From Pseudomonadota bacterium (GTDB lineage: Bacteria > Desulfobacterota > Desulfarculia > Desulfarculales > Desulfarculaceae): a stretch of DNA of 64,000 nucleotides. Of this stretch, positions 25,922 through 34,867 are shown piece after piece; positions within the stretch are counted from its first letter, which is position 1; the number at the start of each line of letters is the position of its first letter. A model generated the notes under the pieces. It was not told the DNA's origin, ran no database searches, and saw only the letters and a program-made list of their open reading frames with translations. The translations under genes and the position numbers were made by a program. The stretch is from contig JAHIQI010000010.1 of assembly GCA_018902755.1 (NCBI GenBank), forward strand, positions 1 to 64,000, written 5' to 3'.

Positions 25922-26455
25922 CTATTTTGCCAGGGTGTACTCGGCCCGGTAGTCCAGCACCGCATCGCCGCCGGTGCCGTCAGCGTTTAGGCCGGTGACG
26001 TAGCCGCCCTCGTAGGTGAGGGAGCCCTTTATGCCCTCGTAGCGGCCGGTGCCCTTGATGAAGGCGCCTTGGCCGCTGACCCAGGGCAGCTTGGAGCCCT
26101 CCTTGAAGGTCTCCTTGCCCCGGCACTTGAAAATGATGGTGGAGCCGTCGGCAAAGCTCATCTTGCCGTAGCCGTCGTGGTTGCGTTCGCCCCCTTCGCG
26201 GTCGTACACGTCGAAGCGGCCCTGGCTTACGTAGGCCCCCTGGCGGCCGCCGGTAAACAGCACCACCCCCCGGTGTTCGTAAATGCCCACCAAGTGATCC
26301 TCGGCATCGGCCACCTTGATCTTGTGAACCAGGGTCAGGTGGCTCACTTCCTTCCAGGTCATCTTTTCGGCGGCCAGGGCCGGGGCGCTCCCCAGCAGCA
26401 GGGCCATGGCGGCCAAGGCGCAGAGCGCCGCCGCCCGGTTCATGGCATGTCGCAC
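25922..26455 (-). CDS. Exported protein of unknown function
   Basis: This 177-residue protein starts at a GTG with AAGGAGA seven bases upstream. It has a clear signal peptide (about 1-30, ending APALAAEK) and then a beta-rich mature part with repeated Gly-containing turns: VVLFTGGRQGAYVSQGRFD, GYGKMSFADGST, GAFIKGTGRYEGIKGS. This resembles lipocalin-like or DUF3224-like beta-barrels, but no family can be named firmly. It lies 50 bases downstream of the MFS gene and may be co-transcribed with it. Confidence 0.75.
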   Translation of the reverse strand: MRHAMNRAAALCALAAMALLLGSAPALAAEKMTWKEVSHLTLVHKIKVADAEDHLVGIYEHRGVVLFTGGRQGAYVSQGRFDVYDREGGERNHDGYGKMSFADGSTIIFKCRGKETFKEGSKLPWVSGQGAFIKGTGRYEGIKGSLTYEGGYVTGLNADGTGGDAVLDYRAEYTLAK

Positions 26456-26505
26456 GGTATTCTCCTTAGGGGCAGGAGGATTCAGCCCGCGGGTGGCCGG
26501 CCGGA

Positions 26506-27771
26506 TCAGCCGACAGGCTTGTCGCGGTATTTTTTCACCACCTGGCTGTCGGGCACGAACAGATAGGCGCACCCGGACAAGCCCAGCCCGGCCACCATGA
26601 ACAGCCACACCCCCCACAGGTCGCCGGAGCTGGTGATGGCGTCCGGCTCCTTGAACACCAGCAGGCCCGAGATCTGCATGACCACGGCCGGGCCGATCAT
26701 CAAGAAGAGGTTGGTGGCGGTCATGGCCCGCGCCGAAAGGTGGGCGGGCACCAGCTCCCGGATGTGGGCGAACATGAGCTGGCCCGGCGAAGAGGCCAGG
26801 CCGATGAAGAACAGCAGGCCGTACACCACCCACACGGGCATGCCGTGGGGCAGAAAGCCCAGGGTCAAGAACTGGACCATGAGCAGGAACAGGGCGGGCA
26901 GCACCACCCACTTGCGGGTGCCCAGGAGCGCGTCGCTCAGGCGGCCGAACACCGGCAGGCCCATGATGGTGCCCAGGGCGGCGCAAAGCAGGGCGTTGCC
27001 GGCCTGCACCTGGTTCAGGTCCAAGGCATAGATGAGATACGGCCCGCCCCACAGGCCCAACAGGGTCATGGTGCAGCCGTAGCGGAAAAGCTGGCCCAGG
27101 CTGATGATCCAGTAGGCGGGCATCTTGAGCACCTGGCCCAGGCCCTTGAGAGGGTTCTCCCGCAAGAGGGCTGGGGCCTCCACCCCTGGAGGCCGCTCGC
27201 GCAAAATCACCGCCTGGGCGGCGACCTGCACCAAGGCCACGGCCGAAACCACCCAAAAGGCCCCGCGCCAGCCCAGGGCCTGGGACATGAACACCAGGGG
27301 GGTGGTGGCGACGAGCTGGCCCAACACGCCCAGGGACATGTAGAGCCCGGCGATGGTGGCGAAGCGGCCCGGCGGGAACCAGGCCGCGAAAAGGCAGAAG
27401 GCCCCCATGAGGTTGCAGCTCATGCCCACGCCGATCATGGCCCGGGCGGCCACGGCCATGCCGGGGCTGGAGGAGCCGGCGAACAGCATGGCCCCGATCA
27501 CCCCCACCAGGCCCACGCCGGGCATTACCCAGCGCGCGCCCAGGCGGTCCAAGGCCATGCCCAGGGGAATCTGGCACAGGGCGAAGCCGTAGAAAAAGGC
27601 GGCGGAAAGGTCGCCCAGCTGGGAGGCGGTGAGGCTCAGGTCGCCGCTCAGCTCCGGGCTGATCACGGTGATGGAAACCCGATGGAACATGCTGAGGTTG
27701 AAGCCGAGCAGGCATGTGGCGAAGATCGCCCAGGCCCGGCCCCGCGCGGCGTTATGCAGATCGGTTTTCAT
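26506..27771 (-). CDS. Major facilitator superfamily permease
   Basis: This 421-residue protein has about twelve membrane helices and typical MFS loops (PLGMALDRLGARWVM, FGRLSDALLGTRKWVV). It resembles organic-anion/sialate-type (OFA or ACS) symporters in general shape. The ATG at 27771 is chosen because it gives MKTDLHNAARG just before the first helix; the ribosome site is weak. Substrate unknown. Confidence 0.83.
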   Translation of the reverse strand: MKTDLHNAARGRAWAIFATCLLGFNLSMFHRVSITVISPELSGDLSLTASQLGDLSAAFFYGFALCQIPLGMALDRLGARWVMPGVGLVGVIGAMLFAGSSSPGMAVAARAMIGVGMSCNLMGAFCLFAAWFPPGRFATIAGLYMSLGVLGQLVATTPLVFMSQALGWRGAFWVVSAVALVQVAAQAVILRERPPGVEAPALLRENPLKGLGQVLKMPAYWIISLGQLFRYGCTMTLLGLWGGPYLIYALDLNQVQAGNALLCAALGTIMGLPVFGRLSDALLGTRKWVVLPALFLLMVQFLTLGFLPHGMPVWVVYGLLFFIGLASSPGQLMFAHIRELVPAHLSARAMTATNLFLMIGPAVVMQISGLLVFKEPDAITSSGDLWGVWLFMVAGLGLSGCAYLFVPDSQVVKKYRDKPVG

Positions 27772-27846
27772 GGACCAGCATTGTAACTCAGAGTTGGCAG
27801 ATGGTGAAACAAAACCTGAGGGAGATGTCACAATAAGCTCAAAGGG

Positions 27847-28389
27847 TCACGTAAGGCGGTACACCCTGGCGCAGCGCTCGGCCAACTCCTCCATGCGCCG
27901 CCGCTCCGTCTCCCCCATTTCCCCGCCCCCCAGGCTGGCCCCCAGATATCCGTTGAGCACCACCGTGGGGGTGGCCTCCAGCACTTCATAGAGCCTGGCC
28001 GGGTCCCCGGCCTGCAGATAGAGCGACACGTCGTTGACAAACAGCACCGCCGCCGGCGCGGCCAGATAGCCCGCGAAGGCCACCTCCAGGCGCTCGGCGT
28101 TGCCCCTGGCCAGGGCCAGCACCTCCTCGGGGGTCTTGCCGGTGAGACGCGGCGCGCTTATGGCCGGGGCGCAGACCTTGAGGTTCACCCCCGGCGGGGG
28201 GCTCAGCTTGCCGCCCACCCCCCTGGTCACCTCCGGGGCCATGTCGATCAGGGCCATGCGGCCGGGGTCCAGGGCGGCGAAGGCGGCCATCAGCTTTGAG
28301 AGCAGGCCGGTCTTGCCGGTGTTCACCTCTCCGGTGATCAGGGTCCAGGAGCCGACGAGCTCCTCCACCGGTGGCAGCACGGGTTCCAT
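27847..28389 (-). CDS. Small P-loop NTPase-like protein paired with an NRAMP-like transporter
   Basis: This 180-residue protein has Walker A GEVNTGKT near residue 20, a possible Walker B stretch AAVLFVNDVSLYL near 115-127, and a C-terminal Gly-rich segment LNGYLGASLGGGEMGETER. The fold looks like a small ATP/GTPase, but the family is not recognised. Its ATG shares one base with the stop of the transporter gene (TAATG), so both are translated together and probably act together, for instance as an energising or regulatory partner. That is inference from arrangement only. Confidence 0.7.
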   Translation of the reverse strand: MEPVLPPVEELVGSWTLITGEVNTGKTGLLSKLMAAFAALDPGRMALIDMAPEVTRGVGGKLSPPPGVNLKVCAPAISAPRLTGKTPEEVLALARGNAERLEVAFAGYLAAPAAVLFVNDVSLYLQAGDPARLYEVLEATPTVVLNGYLGASLGGGEMGETERRRMEELAERCARVYRLT

Positions 28390-29600
28390 TACATCACTCC
28401 CAGTTTGCTCAGCACGAAGCGTGTGGCCAAGAGGGTGGTGATGGCCAGGGTGATGAAGCCCAGGATGTTGAGCCCCCAGCCGTTCACCCGCTCGCCGTAG
28501 AAGCGCCTTTGGTTGAGCAGGTAGAGGATCACCCCTATGATGACGGGCGTGCCGCACAGGCCCAGGGCCAGCATCACCGGCAACAGCAGGAAGAAGCCGC
28601 CCTTGATGAAGGGCCCCACCGCGCTGAGCAGCACCCCACCGATGAGCACCAGCTTGAAGCGCCGGTCGTCCCGGTCCGGGGCCAGCCCAGCCTTGTCGAA
28701 GATAAAGAAGGCGGCGGCCAGGTAGGTGGGCATGATGGTGGAAAAGGTGGCCGCCCACAGACCGGCCAGAAACACCGCCACCGCCCCCGGCCCCAGCAGC
28801 GGGCCCAGGGCCTGAGCCACATCGCCCGCCAGGCGCACCTTGATCCCCGCCGGGTGCAGCACCGCCGCGCCCACCAGGAAGATGGCCAGGCTGTACAGGC
28901 CGAAGGCCAGGCCCATGGAGACCACGGTGTCGAAGCGGGCCAGGGGCAACTCCCCCACCCCCCAGCCCCGGGCGTTGGTGTTGTAGGTGTGCATGCCGAT
29001 GATGGTGATATGCACCGCCCCGCCCATGATGGCCGCGGCCATGAGCGCCGGGGAGGCGCCGCCGGGCAGGCTGGGCAGCAGGCCCGCCAGCATGGCCCGT
29101 GGGTCCAGGGGGGCCCGGAGGGCGGTGACCACGAAGCAGGCCACGATGCCGATGACCAGCACCTTGCACAGATTTTCGAACCAGCGATAGCCGCCGTGCA
29201 TGAGCACCAGCGACAGCACCACCGCGTAGGCCAGGCCCCACCAGGGCGAGGACAGGCCGGTGATCAATCCGGTGACCCCCACCAGGGCGTTCATAAGCAC
29301 CATGGCCGCCAGGTAGGTGGCCAAGACGGCGTCCACGGCCAATATCCAGCCCCAGGCCTTGCCCAAGCGCGCGCTTGCCGCGCCTATGATCCCCCGGCCT
29401 TCCAGAATGCCCACGCGAGCCGCCAGGTACTGGGCCGTGGTGCCGAACACCGCGCTGAGGATGACCACCCACAACAGCTCGTAGCCGAAGGTGGACCCGG
29501 CGATGGCCACGCTGGCCAGGGTGGCCGGGCCGCAGGCCACCGCGCTCACGATCCAGGCGGGGCCCATCTGGCGGGCGTAGTTCATCCAGCGGGCGAGCAT
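28389..29600 (-). CDS. NRAMP-superfamily membrane transporter lacking the usual metal motifs
   Basis: This 403-residue protein has about eleven membrane helices. General NRAMP resemblance is seen in MNYARQMGPAWIVSAVACGP at the start and AAFFIFDKAG, GGVLLSAVGPF later. Canonical NRAMP metal carriers have DPGN in TM1 and a Met-Pro-His in TM6. Here the TM1 segment reads CGPATLASV and the TM6 candidate reads MGGAVHITI, so the transported ion or molecule may differ. The ATG has GGAGG. A coupled P-loop gene follows. Confidence 0.75.
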   Translation of the reverse strand: MLARWMNYARQMGPAWIVSAVACGPATLASVAIAGSTFGYELLWVVILSAVFGTTAQYLAARVGILEGRGIIGAASARLGKAWGWILAVDAVLATYLAAMVLMNALVGVTGLITGLSSPWWGLAYAVVLSLVLMHGGYRWFENLCKVLVIGIVACFVVTALRAPLDPRAMLAGLLPSLPGGASPALMAAAIMGGAVHITIIGMHTYNTNARGWGVGELPLARFDTVVSMGLAFGLYSLAIFLVGAAVLHPAGIKVRLAGDVAQALGPLLGPGAVAVFLAGLWAATFSTIMPTYLAAAFFIFDKAGLAPDRDDRRFKLVLIGGVLLSAVGPFIKGGFFLLLPVMLALGLCGTPVIIGVILYLLNQRRFYGERVNGWGLNILGFITLAITTLLATRFVLSKLGVM

Positions 29601-29713
29601 GGGGCCTCCGGGGCAAGAGGTTGGTCGGCCCTAAAATTTACCACAGGAGGGCTTTTGGCGCGGCGGCCTCGGCTATGATATTTTTCTATACATCCTCTAA
29701 CAGATGCGATGCC

Positions 29714-30559
29714 ATGAGCGAGAAATTCATAGCCGGTTTCACCCCACCCCCGGACGACGGCGGCCCGTCCTGGTGGTTCGTTTACTGCGAAGACAAGTTC
29801 CTGGTGACCAGCGACGATCCGCCTCGTCTGCCCCTGGTGCGCCAGGTTTCCGAGCTGGGCCTCACCCTGGAGGCGGCCCGCTACCTGGGACTTTGGCAGG
29901 GGCGGCCCACCTACACCATCTCCCTGGCCCTGGCCACGCCTGCTCCCCAGGGCTACGAATGGCACGGGCTCTACGGCCTGGCCATGGGCTGGCCCGAGGG
30001 CCTTACCGCCCTGGGTGGCCGGGCCAAGCAGATATTGGCCTGGGAGAGACGCAACCGCTTTTGCGGGGCCTGCGCCGCGCCCATGAAGGACGACCCCAAG
30101 GAGCGGGCCCGCCACTGCCCCCAATGCGGCCTGGTGGCCTATCCCAGGGTGTCCCCGGCGGTGATCGTGGCGGTGCGGCGCGAGGGCAAGATCCTCTTGG
30201 GCCGCTCACCCCGCTTCGCCACCGGGCGCATGAGCGTGCTGGCCGGGTTCGTGGAGCCCGGCGAGACCCTGGAGCAGACCGTGGCCCGGGAGATCGGCGA
30301 AGAGGTGGGGGTCAGGGTCAAGGACATCCGCTACTTCTCTTCCCAGCCCTGGCCCTTCCCGGATTCCCTGATGGTGGGCTTCACCTGCCAGTGGGCCGGG
30401 GGGGAGATTCAAATCGACGGCGAGGAGATCGTCGAGGCGGGTTGGTACGGACCCGGCGAGATGCCCCGCGTCCCTCCCCGCTCCACCATCGCCCGCCAGC
30501 TCATAGACCACGTCATCGCGGGTTCGGACAAGCTGGACCCCGGCGGCGGCTGGCGCTAG
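29714..30559 (+). CDS. nudC: NADH pyrophosphatase NudC
   Basis: This 281-residue protein has an N-terminal NudC domain, then a zinc ribbon of four Cys (FCGACAAPM, HCPQCGLVAYP), then the Nudix box (GFVEPGETLEQ with REIGEEVGV), and the NudC-specific SQPWPFPDSLM. It hydrolyses NADH to NMNH and AMP and can remove NAD caps from RNA. The ATG at 29714 gives the usual length (E. coli protein 257). There is no strong ribosome site. It is followed after ten bases by a thioesterase gene. Confidence 0.94.
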   Translation: MSEKFIAGFTPPPDDGGPSWWFVYCEDKFLVTSDDPPRLPLVRQVSELGLTLEAARYLGLWQGRPTYTISLALATPAPQGYEWHGLYGLAMGWPEGLTALGGRAKQILAWERRNRFCGACAAPMKDDPKERARHCPQCGLVAYPRVSPAVIVAVRREGKILLGRSPRFATGRMSVLAGFVEPGETLEQTVAREIGEEVGVRVKDIRYFSSQPWPFPDSLMVGFTCQWAGGEIQIDGEEIVEAGWYGPGEMPRVPPRSTIARQLIDHVIAGSDKLDPGGGWR

Positions 30560-30569
30560 AGGGCATCGC

Positions 30570-31118
30570 ATGTATCCCCTGGTTCGCACCGCCAAGGTGG
30601 CCCTGGCCGCTTTGGCCCGCCCGCCCCTGAAGCTGGGCGACACCTCGCGCATCCACCTCAGGGTGTGGCCCGGAGACCTGGACTTTTACCTGCACATGAA
30701 CAACGGCCGCTACCTTACGCTCATGGACCTGGGGCGGCTGGACTTCATCATACGGGTGGGGGTGATGCGCCAGATGCGCCGCCAGGGCTGGCGGCCCCTG
30801 CTGGCCGCGGCCACCACCCGCTTCTGGCGGCCCCTCAAGCCCTTCCAGCGCTTCTCCCTGGAGACCAAGGTGGTATGGTGGAACGAGAAGTGGATATACC
30901 TGGAGCAGGAGATGATCCATGACGGGCACTTGGCCGCCCAGGGCATGATGAAGATGGTGATCAAGTCGCCTCAGGGGACGGTGCCCCCGCCCCAGGCGGC
31001 CCAGGTCCTGGGCGCGGACTCGCTGCCCGAGCCGGTGCCCCCGCCGGGGCTGGCCGATTGGATTCATTGGGAGCAGAAGATCAAGAGCGGGGGGCCCCAC
31101 AGCCACCCCGGCGGCTAA
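30570..31118 (+). CDS. Thioesterase-like hot-dog protein (THEM6/4HBT type)
   Basis: This 182-residue protein has the hot-dog motif PGDLDFYLHMNNGRYLTLMD near 33-53, which contains the catalytic Asp and the HMNNG helix start of acyl-CoA thioesterases. The C-terminal half has FSLETKVVWWNEKWIYLEQ, a central strand pair. It probably hydrolyses an acyl-CoA in the cytoplasm; the acyl chain is unknown. It is close behind nudC. Its stop overlaps that of the convergent histidine kinase gene. Confidence 0.85.
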   Translation: MYPLVRTAKVALAALARPPLKLGDTSRIHLRVWPGDLDFYLHMNNGRYLTLMDLGRLDFIIRVGVMRQMRRQGWRPLLAAATTRFWRPLKPFQRFSLETKVVWWNEKWIYLEQEMIHDGHLAAQGMMKMVIKSPQGTVPPPQAAQVLGADSLPEPVPPPGLADWIHWEQKIKSGGPHSHPGG

Positions 31119-32935
31119 CCGGCCGCGTGCTGATCCAAGGCGGAGCGCACCGCGCCCAGCAGCTCTCCCCGCAAAAACGGCTTGGCCACGAAGCCCTGGA
31201 CGCCCTGGGCGGTGATGTCCGCCATCACCTCCTGGGGGGCGTAGCCGCTGGCCAGCACCACCTTCAGCTCCGGAGCCATTTCCCTGAACCGCGCCAGGCA
31301 GTTCTTGCCGCCCATGTCCGGCATGTTCACGTCCAGCAGCACCAGGTCGAAAGCGCCGCCCCTCTGCTTGAAAAGCTCCAGGGCCTCCTCGCCGCCGGCG
31401 GCGGGGTCCACCTGGTAGCCCGCCTCGGAAAGCATCCGCCGCCCCAGGTCCCGGATGGCGGCCTCGTCATCCACCAGCAGGATGCGCTCGTGGCCCTGGG
31501 GGGGCTCCGGCGGAGGCGCGGCCTCCCGCACCTGCCCCACGCCCTGATGGGCCGGGAAATAAAGCTCGAAGCAGGCCCCGCCGCCCGGCGCGCTGTCGCA
31601 GGCGATGTGGCCGCCCAGGGATTTGACGATGCCGTAGACCGTGGATAGCCCCAGGCCGGTGCCTTGACCGGGCTCCTTGGTGGTGAAGAAGGGATCGAAG
31701 ATGCGCGCCTGGGTGGCCGGGTCCATGCCGTGGCCCTGGTCGCGCACCGTGAGCCGCAGGTAGGGCCCCGGCGAGACCTGGCCCTGTCCCACCCGGGAGT
31801 CGGCGTCCAAAAAGTGGGGGGAGGTGGCGATGGACAGGCTGCCGCCCTGGGGCATGGCGTCGCGGGCGTTGGTGGCCAGGTTTAAGAGCACCTGCTCCAG
31901 TTGCACCGGATCGCCCCGCATGGCCTCCAGGCCGGAGTCAAGGTCCAACTCCACGGTGATCGTCTTGGGCAGGGTGCGCCGCAAAAACCCCGCCGCCTCG
32001 CTGACCACCCGGTTGAGGTCCAGCACCGCCATCTGGGGCTCGTTGCGTCGGCTGTAGGTGAGTATCTGGCGCACCAGGCTCTGGGCCCTGCGGCTGGCGG
32101 CCAACACCTGCTCTAAGTCGGCGGTGTCCAACTCGGCCCGGTGGGCATCGCGCAGGGCTATCTCGCTGTAGCCCATGATCACCGTCAGGATGTTGTTGAA
32201 GTCGTGGGCGATGCCCCCGGCCAAGGTGCCTATGGCCTCCAGCTTCTGGCTCTGCCGGAGTTGGGCGTCCAAGCGGGCCCGCTCTTCCTCCACCCGGCGG
32301 CGGCGGCTGACGTCGCGAAACACCAGCACCACCCCCTCCACCTCGCCCCGTTTGTTTTTTATGGGCGCCCCGCTGTCCTCGATGGGTAGGCGGCGGCCGT
32401 CCTTGGTCACCAACAGGGTGTGGTTGGCCAGCCCCACCACCGCGCCAGCCTTGAGCACCTTGTCCACCGGGCTGGTCACCGGCTTGAGGGTGTGCTCGTT
32501 GATGATCTGGAACACCTCGGTCAGGGGCCGGCCCTTGGCCTGGTCGGGCGGCCAGCCGGTGAGGTTGGCGGCGGTGGGGTTGAGGAAGGAGACCCGCCCC
32601 TGGCGGTCGGTGGCGATGACCGCGTCGCCGATGCTGGACAGGGTGGTGGCCAGCCATTGGCGGCTGTCCGTTAGGTCGGCCCCGACCCGTTGCAGGCGCT
32701 CAACTATGCGCCCGGCCACTATGCCGAAGGCCAGGAAGCAGGCCAGGATAAAAAGGCGGATGTAGATCTCGTGTTGGGGAACGTTGCTGACGGCCAGGCT
32801 CCAAAAGGAGCCGGGGTAGAACCAGAGGTAGTCCAGCAGGCTGTCCATGAACCAGACCAAAAGGCCCAAGAAAAGGGCCAAAACGATTATTTTATAGCTG
32901 GTGCGCAACTTGCTGAATTTCCCGCCGCCAGGCAA
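31115..32935 (-). CDS. Membrane-bound hybrid histidine kinase (PAS-HisKA-HATPase-REC)
   Basis: This 606-residue protein has two membrane helices (about 12-30 and 50-70), a PAS domain (about 90-200), HisKA with the phospho-His in GGIAHDFNNIL, and HATPase with DQGHGMDPATQARIFDPFF. A C-terminal receiver domain follows, with phospho-Asp in LVLLDVNMPD and Lys in VAKPFLRG. It is a self-contained phosphorelay input whose output partner is not nearby. The start is taken as TTG at 32935, with a possible -10 box TAAAAT seven bases before. A start further inside is possible. Signal unknown. Confidence 0.88.
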   Translation of the reverse strand: MPGGGKFSKLRTSYKIIVLALFLGLLVWFMDSLLDYLWFYPGSFWSLAVSNVPQHEIYIRLFILACFLAFGIVAGRIVERLQRVGADLTDSRQWLATTLSSIGDAVIATDRQGRVSFLNPTAANLTGWPPDQAKGRPLTEVFQIINEHTLKPVTSPVDKVLKAGAVVGLANHTLLVTKDGRRLPIEDSGAPIKNKRGEVEGVVLVFRDVSRRRRVEEERARLDAQLRQSQKLEAIGTLAGGIAHDFNNILTVIMGYSEIALRDAHRAELDTADLEQVLAASRRAQSLVRQILTYSRRNEPQMAVLDLNRVVSEAAGFLRRTLPKTITVELDLDSGLEAMRGDPVQLEQVLLNLATNARDAMPQGGSLSIATSPHFLDADSRVGQGQVSPGPYLRLTVRDQGHGMDPATQARIFDPFFTTKEPGQGTGLGLSTVYGIVKSLGGHIACDSAPGGGACFELYFPAHQGVGQVREAAPPPEPPQGHERILLVDDEAAIRDLGRRMLSEAGYQVDPAAGGEEALELFKQRGGAFDLVLLDVNMPDMGGKNCLARFREMAPELKVVLASGYAPQEVMADITAQGVQGFVAKPFLRGELLGAVRSALDQHAAG

Positions 32936-32942
32936 TAACTAA

Positions 32943-32966
32943 ATTTTAGATGAATAATTGATTCAT
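32943..32966 (-). promoter_or_regulatory. Putative -10 box and palindrome upstream of the histidine kinase
   Basis: On the minus strand TAAAAT (32948-32943) lies seven bases before the TTG start. Immediately upstream is the perfect inverted repeat ATGAAT-N5-ATTCAT (32950-32966), in an A+T-rich island. It could be the promoter with an operator; the -35 is not clear. Confidence 0.35.
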
Positions 32967-33084
32967 GAACTCGGATATCATGCTGTCAGATTGCACCGCA
33001 AATAACAACCGTCCGGCCTGGTGTCAAATTCGTCATGTCGACGGCCGGCGTGACCGAACGACCAGCCCTCATAAAATTCCCGGG

Positions 33085-34152
33085 TTAGGCATCGTTGCCC
33101 AATAACAACCAGCGGGCGGGCCTGAAGCGTTGTGCCATGAAGCGTGCGAAGGCCCAGGGCAGCAGTACGGCCAAAACAAAGGTTAGGCCCAAACGAACCC
33201 ACCAAAGGGGCAGCAACTCCAGACTCATCACCCCGCTGACCACAAACATATGCATCCCGAAAATTGGCAGGGAATAGCGGCCCAGCAAACGCAGGCTCTC
33301 CCCCAAGCCTGACCAGCGGTGGATAACCGTTCCGGCCAAAAGCACGCATGCGGCCGCACCGGTTAAGGCGCTCAGGTCCATCAGGGGCACCTCCCATAGA
33401 CTGAGACGCAGCATATCCAGCGCCTCATAGGGGCGGCTGGCGTATAGACAGGCTAAAAGCACCAGCAGGGACAAGGCGGCGGTCAGGCGCAGGCCCCGCC
33501 CTTTCGGTGGCGCGGTTTTTTTCAAGGGATCGGCGGCCAAGTGGCCCGCATGGAAGAAAAAAAAGGAGACCAGAGCCACATCCAGGCAATAAGGCACATA
33601 TTGGCGATCTTGGCCCTGGCTGGACAGCCACAGGCAGGCCATCTGCACCGCCAACAGGACGGCCAGGCCCCGCAACGGACCCAGCCGGTCCAAAAAGCCC
33701 GTGGTCAGGGCCAGGCAATTGATGGCCAGCAGGGCCGGGAAAAACCAAAGCACCTCCTGAGTGGGCAGGGAAACCAGGGCCCAGTGGTTGCCCCATAGGT
33801 ACAAGCGCCCCAAGCCGCTCCACACATCCCCCTGACCTGGGAAAAACACCAGATGGTAAAGCAGGGCGTAGACGCCAAAGGGCAGCATTAGGCGCAGAAA
33901 ACGCCGGGCAATGTAGCCCAATGGTGTCCGGCCTCCCAGGCCGCCGAACAGGGCCCCGCTTAACATGAAAAACAGGGGGATGTGAAAAGAGTAGATCAGG
34001 CGCACCAGCCATCCCGCCACCAACCTCAAGTGCGGGTCAGGCCACGGGCTGCGGTTGAGCACATGCCCGGCCACCACCAAGATGATGGCCAACCCCTTGA
34101 TGATGTCAAGCTGAGGAACGTAGGCAGACGCACGGGGGGCAGGTGGCGTCAT
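33085..34152 (-). CDS. Acyltransferase-3 family membrane protein
   Basis: This 355-residue protein has about ten membrane helices and the acyltransferase-3 pattern: DIIKGLAIILVVAGHVLNR with the catalytic His near residue 30, HIPLFFMLSGALFG, and LGRYSLPIFGMHMFVV at the end. Members O-acetylate surface polysaccharides, lipid A or peptidoglycan. There is no sugar-transfer gene immediately beside it. It is eight bases downstream of the flavodoxin-like gene and could be on the same transcript. The G+C content is slightly lower than that of neighbours. Confidence 0.87.
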   Translation of the reverse strand: MTPPAPRASAYVPQLDIIKGLAIILVVAGHVLNRSPWPDPHLRLVAGWLVRLIYSFHIPLFFMLSGALFGGLGGRTPLGYIARRFLRLMLPFGVYALLYHLVFFPGQGDVWSGLGRLYLWGNHWALVSLPTQEVLWFFPALLAINCLALTTGFLDRLGPLRGLAVLLAVQMACLWLSSQGQDRQYVPYCLDVALVSFFFFHAGHLAADPLKKTAPPKGRGLRLTAALSLLVLLACLYASRPYEALDMLRLSLWEVPLMDLSALTGAAACVLLAGTVIHRWSGLGESLRLLGRYSLPIFGMHMFVVSGVMSLELLPLWWVRLGLTFVLAVLLPWAFARFMAQRFRPARWLLLGNDA

Positions 34153-34160
34153 GTTTATTC

Positions 34161-34757
34161 CTAGGATTTAAGTTCATTTAAACCGGCGGCCAGGGCGGCT
34201 CCGGCCTCGCGGGCCTCCTGCAAATATTCCGGGTGCTCTTGCACGTCGCCCTTGAGGTCCAGGCCCCGGTACAACAGGCTCTGGCTCAGCTCCATGTCCA
34301 ACACGTCCATGAAGTAGCGAACCGTGAGCAGAACGCCCTCGAAGAGCTTTTTACCGTGGGTGGCCCCCACCGAGATGAACAGGCCCTTGCGCTTGGGGGT
34401 CCACTGGCCGAACTTCACCTGATCGATCCAGTACTTCTTGACCCAAAGGCTTTGGAAGCGGTCCATCATGATCTTGGTGTGGGCGCTGACCGTGTAGAAG
34501 AAGATGGGCGAGGAGAGGATCATGGCGTCGGCGGCCAGACACTGGTCGTAGAGGCCCTGGAAGTCGTCCTTGATGACGCAGCGCCCGTCCTTCTTGCAGC
34601 CGTAGATCTCCAGGCAGGGGGAGATGTTCAGGTCCCGCAGCGCCACCTTTTCCACGATGGCCCCGGCTTCCCGGGCTCCCTCCACGGCCTGGTCGGTCAA
34701 CAAGGCGCTGTTGCCCCCCTTGCGGGGGCTGCCGTATATGGCCACTATGCGGCTCAT
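34161..34757 (-). CDS. Flavodoxin-fold NADPH-dependent FMN reductase / iron-sulfur flavoprotein-like
   Basis: This 198-residue protein has the FMN phosphate loop YGSPRKGGNS at residues 8-17, then SPCLEIYGCKKDGRC with three Cys spaced like the cluster motif of Isf-type flavoproteins, SSPIFFYTVSAHTKIMMDR for isoalloxazine binding, and VGATHGKKLFEG. It probably binds FMN and passes electrons, perhaps with a [4Fe-4S] cluster. The ATG follows GAGGAGAGC. A multimeric flavin reductase is the alternative reading. Confidence 0.87.
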   Translation of the reverse strand: MSRIVAIYGSPRKGGNSALLTDQAVEGAREAGAIVEKVALRDLNISPCLEIYGCKKDGRCVIKDDFQGLYDQCLAADAMILSSPIFFYTVSAHTKIMMDRFQSLWVKKYWIDQVKFGQWTPKRKGLFISVGATHGKKLFEGVLLTVRYFMDVLDMELSQSLLYRGLDLKGDVQEHPEYLQEAREAGAALAAGLNELKS

Positions 34758-34867
34758 GCTGCTCTCCTCATGGGTTTTATAGCTGGGGCAATTTTAGCAC
34801 AACCCTCCCGGCCCTTTCCCCCCGCCCCGCCCAGAGAGTATAAATAGTAGGAAACCCGGAAGGATCA

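Noticed and set aside
27847..29616. A single 589-residue protein spanning the NRAMP-like and P-loop genes
   Set aside because: Only the last 180 residues are the true P-loop protein. The upstream part is the wrong frame of the transporter gene, whose own frame gives normal membrane helices.
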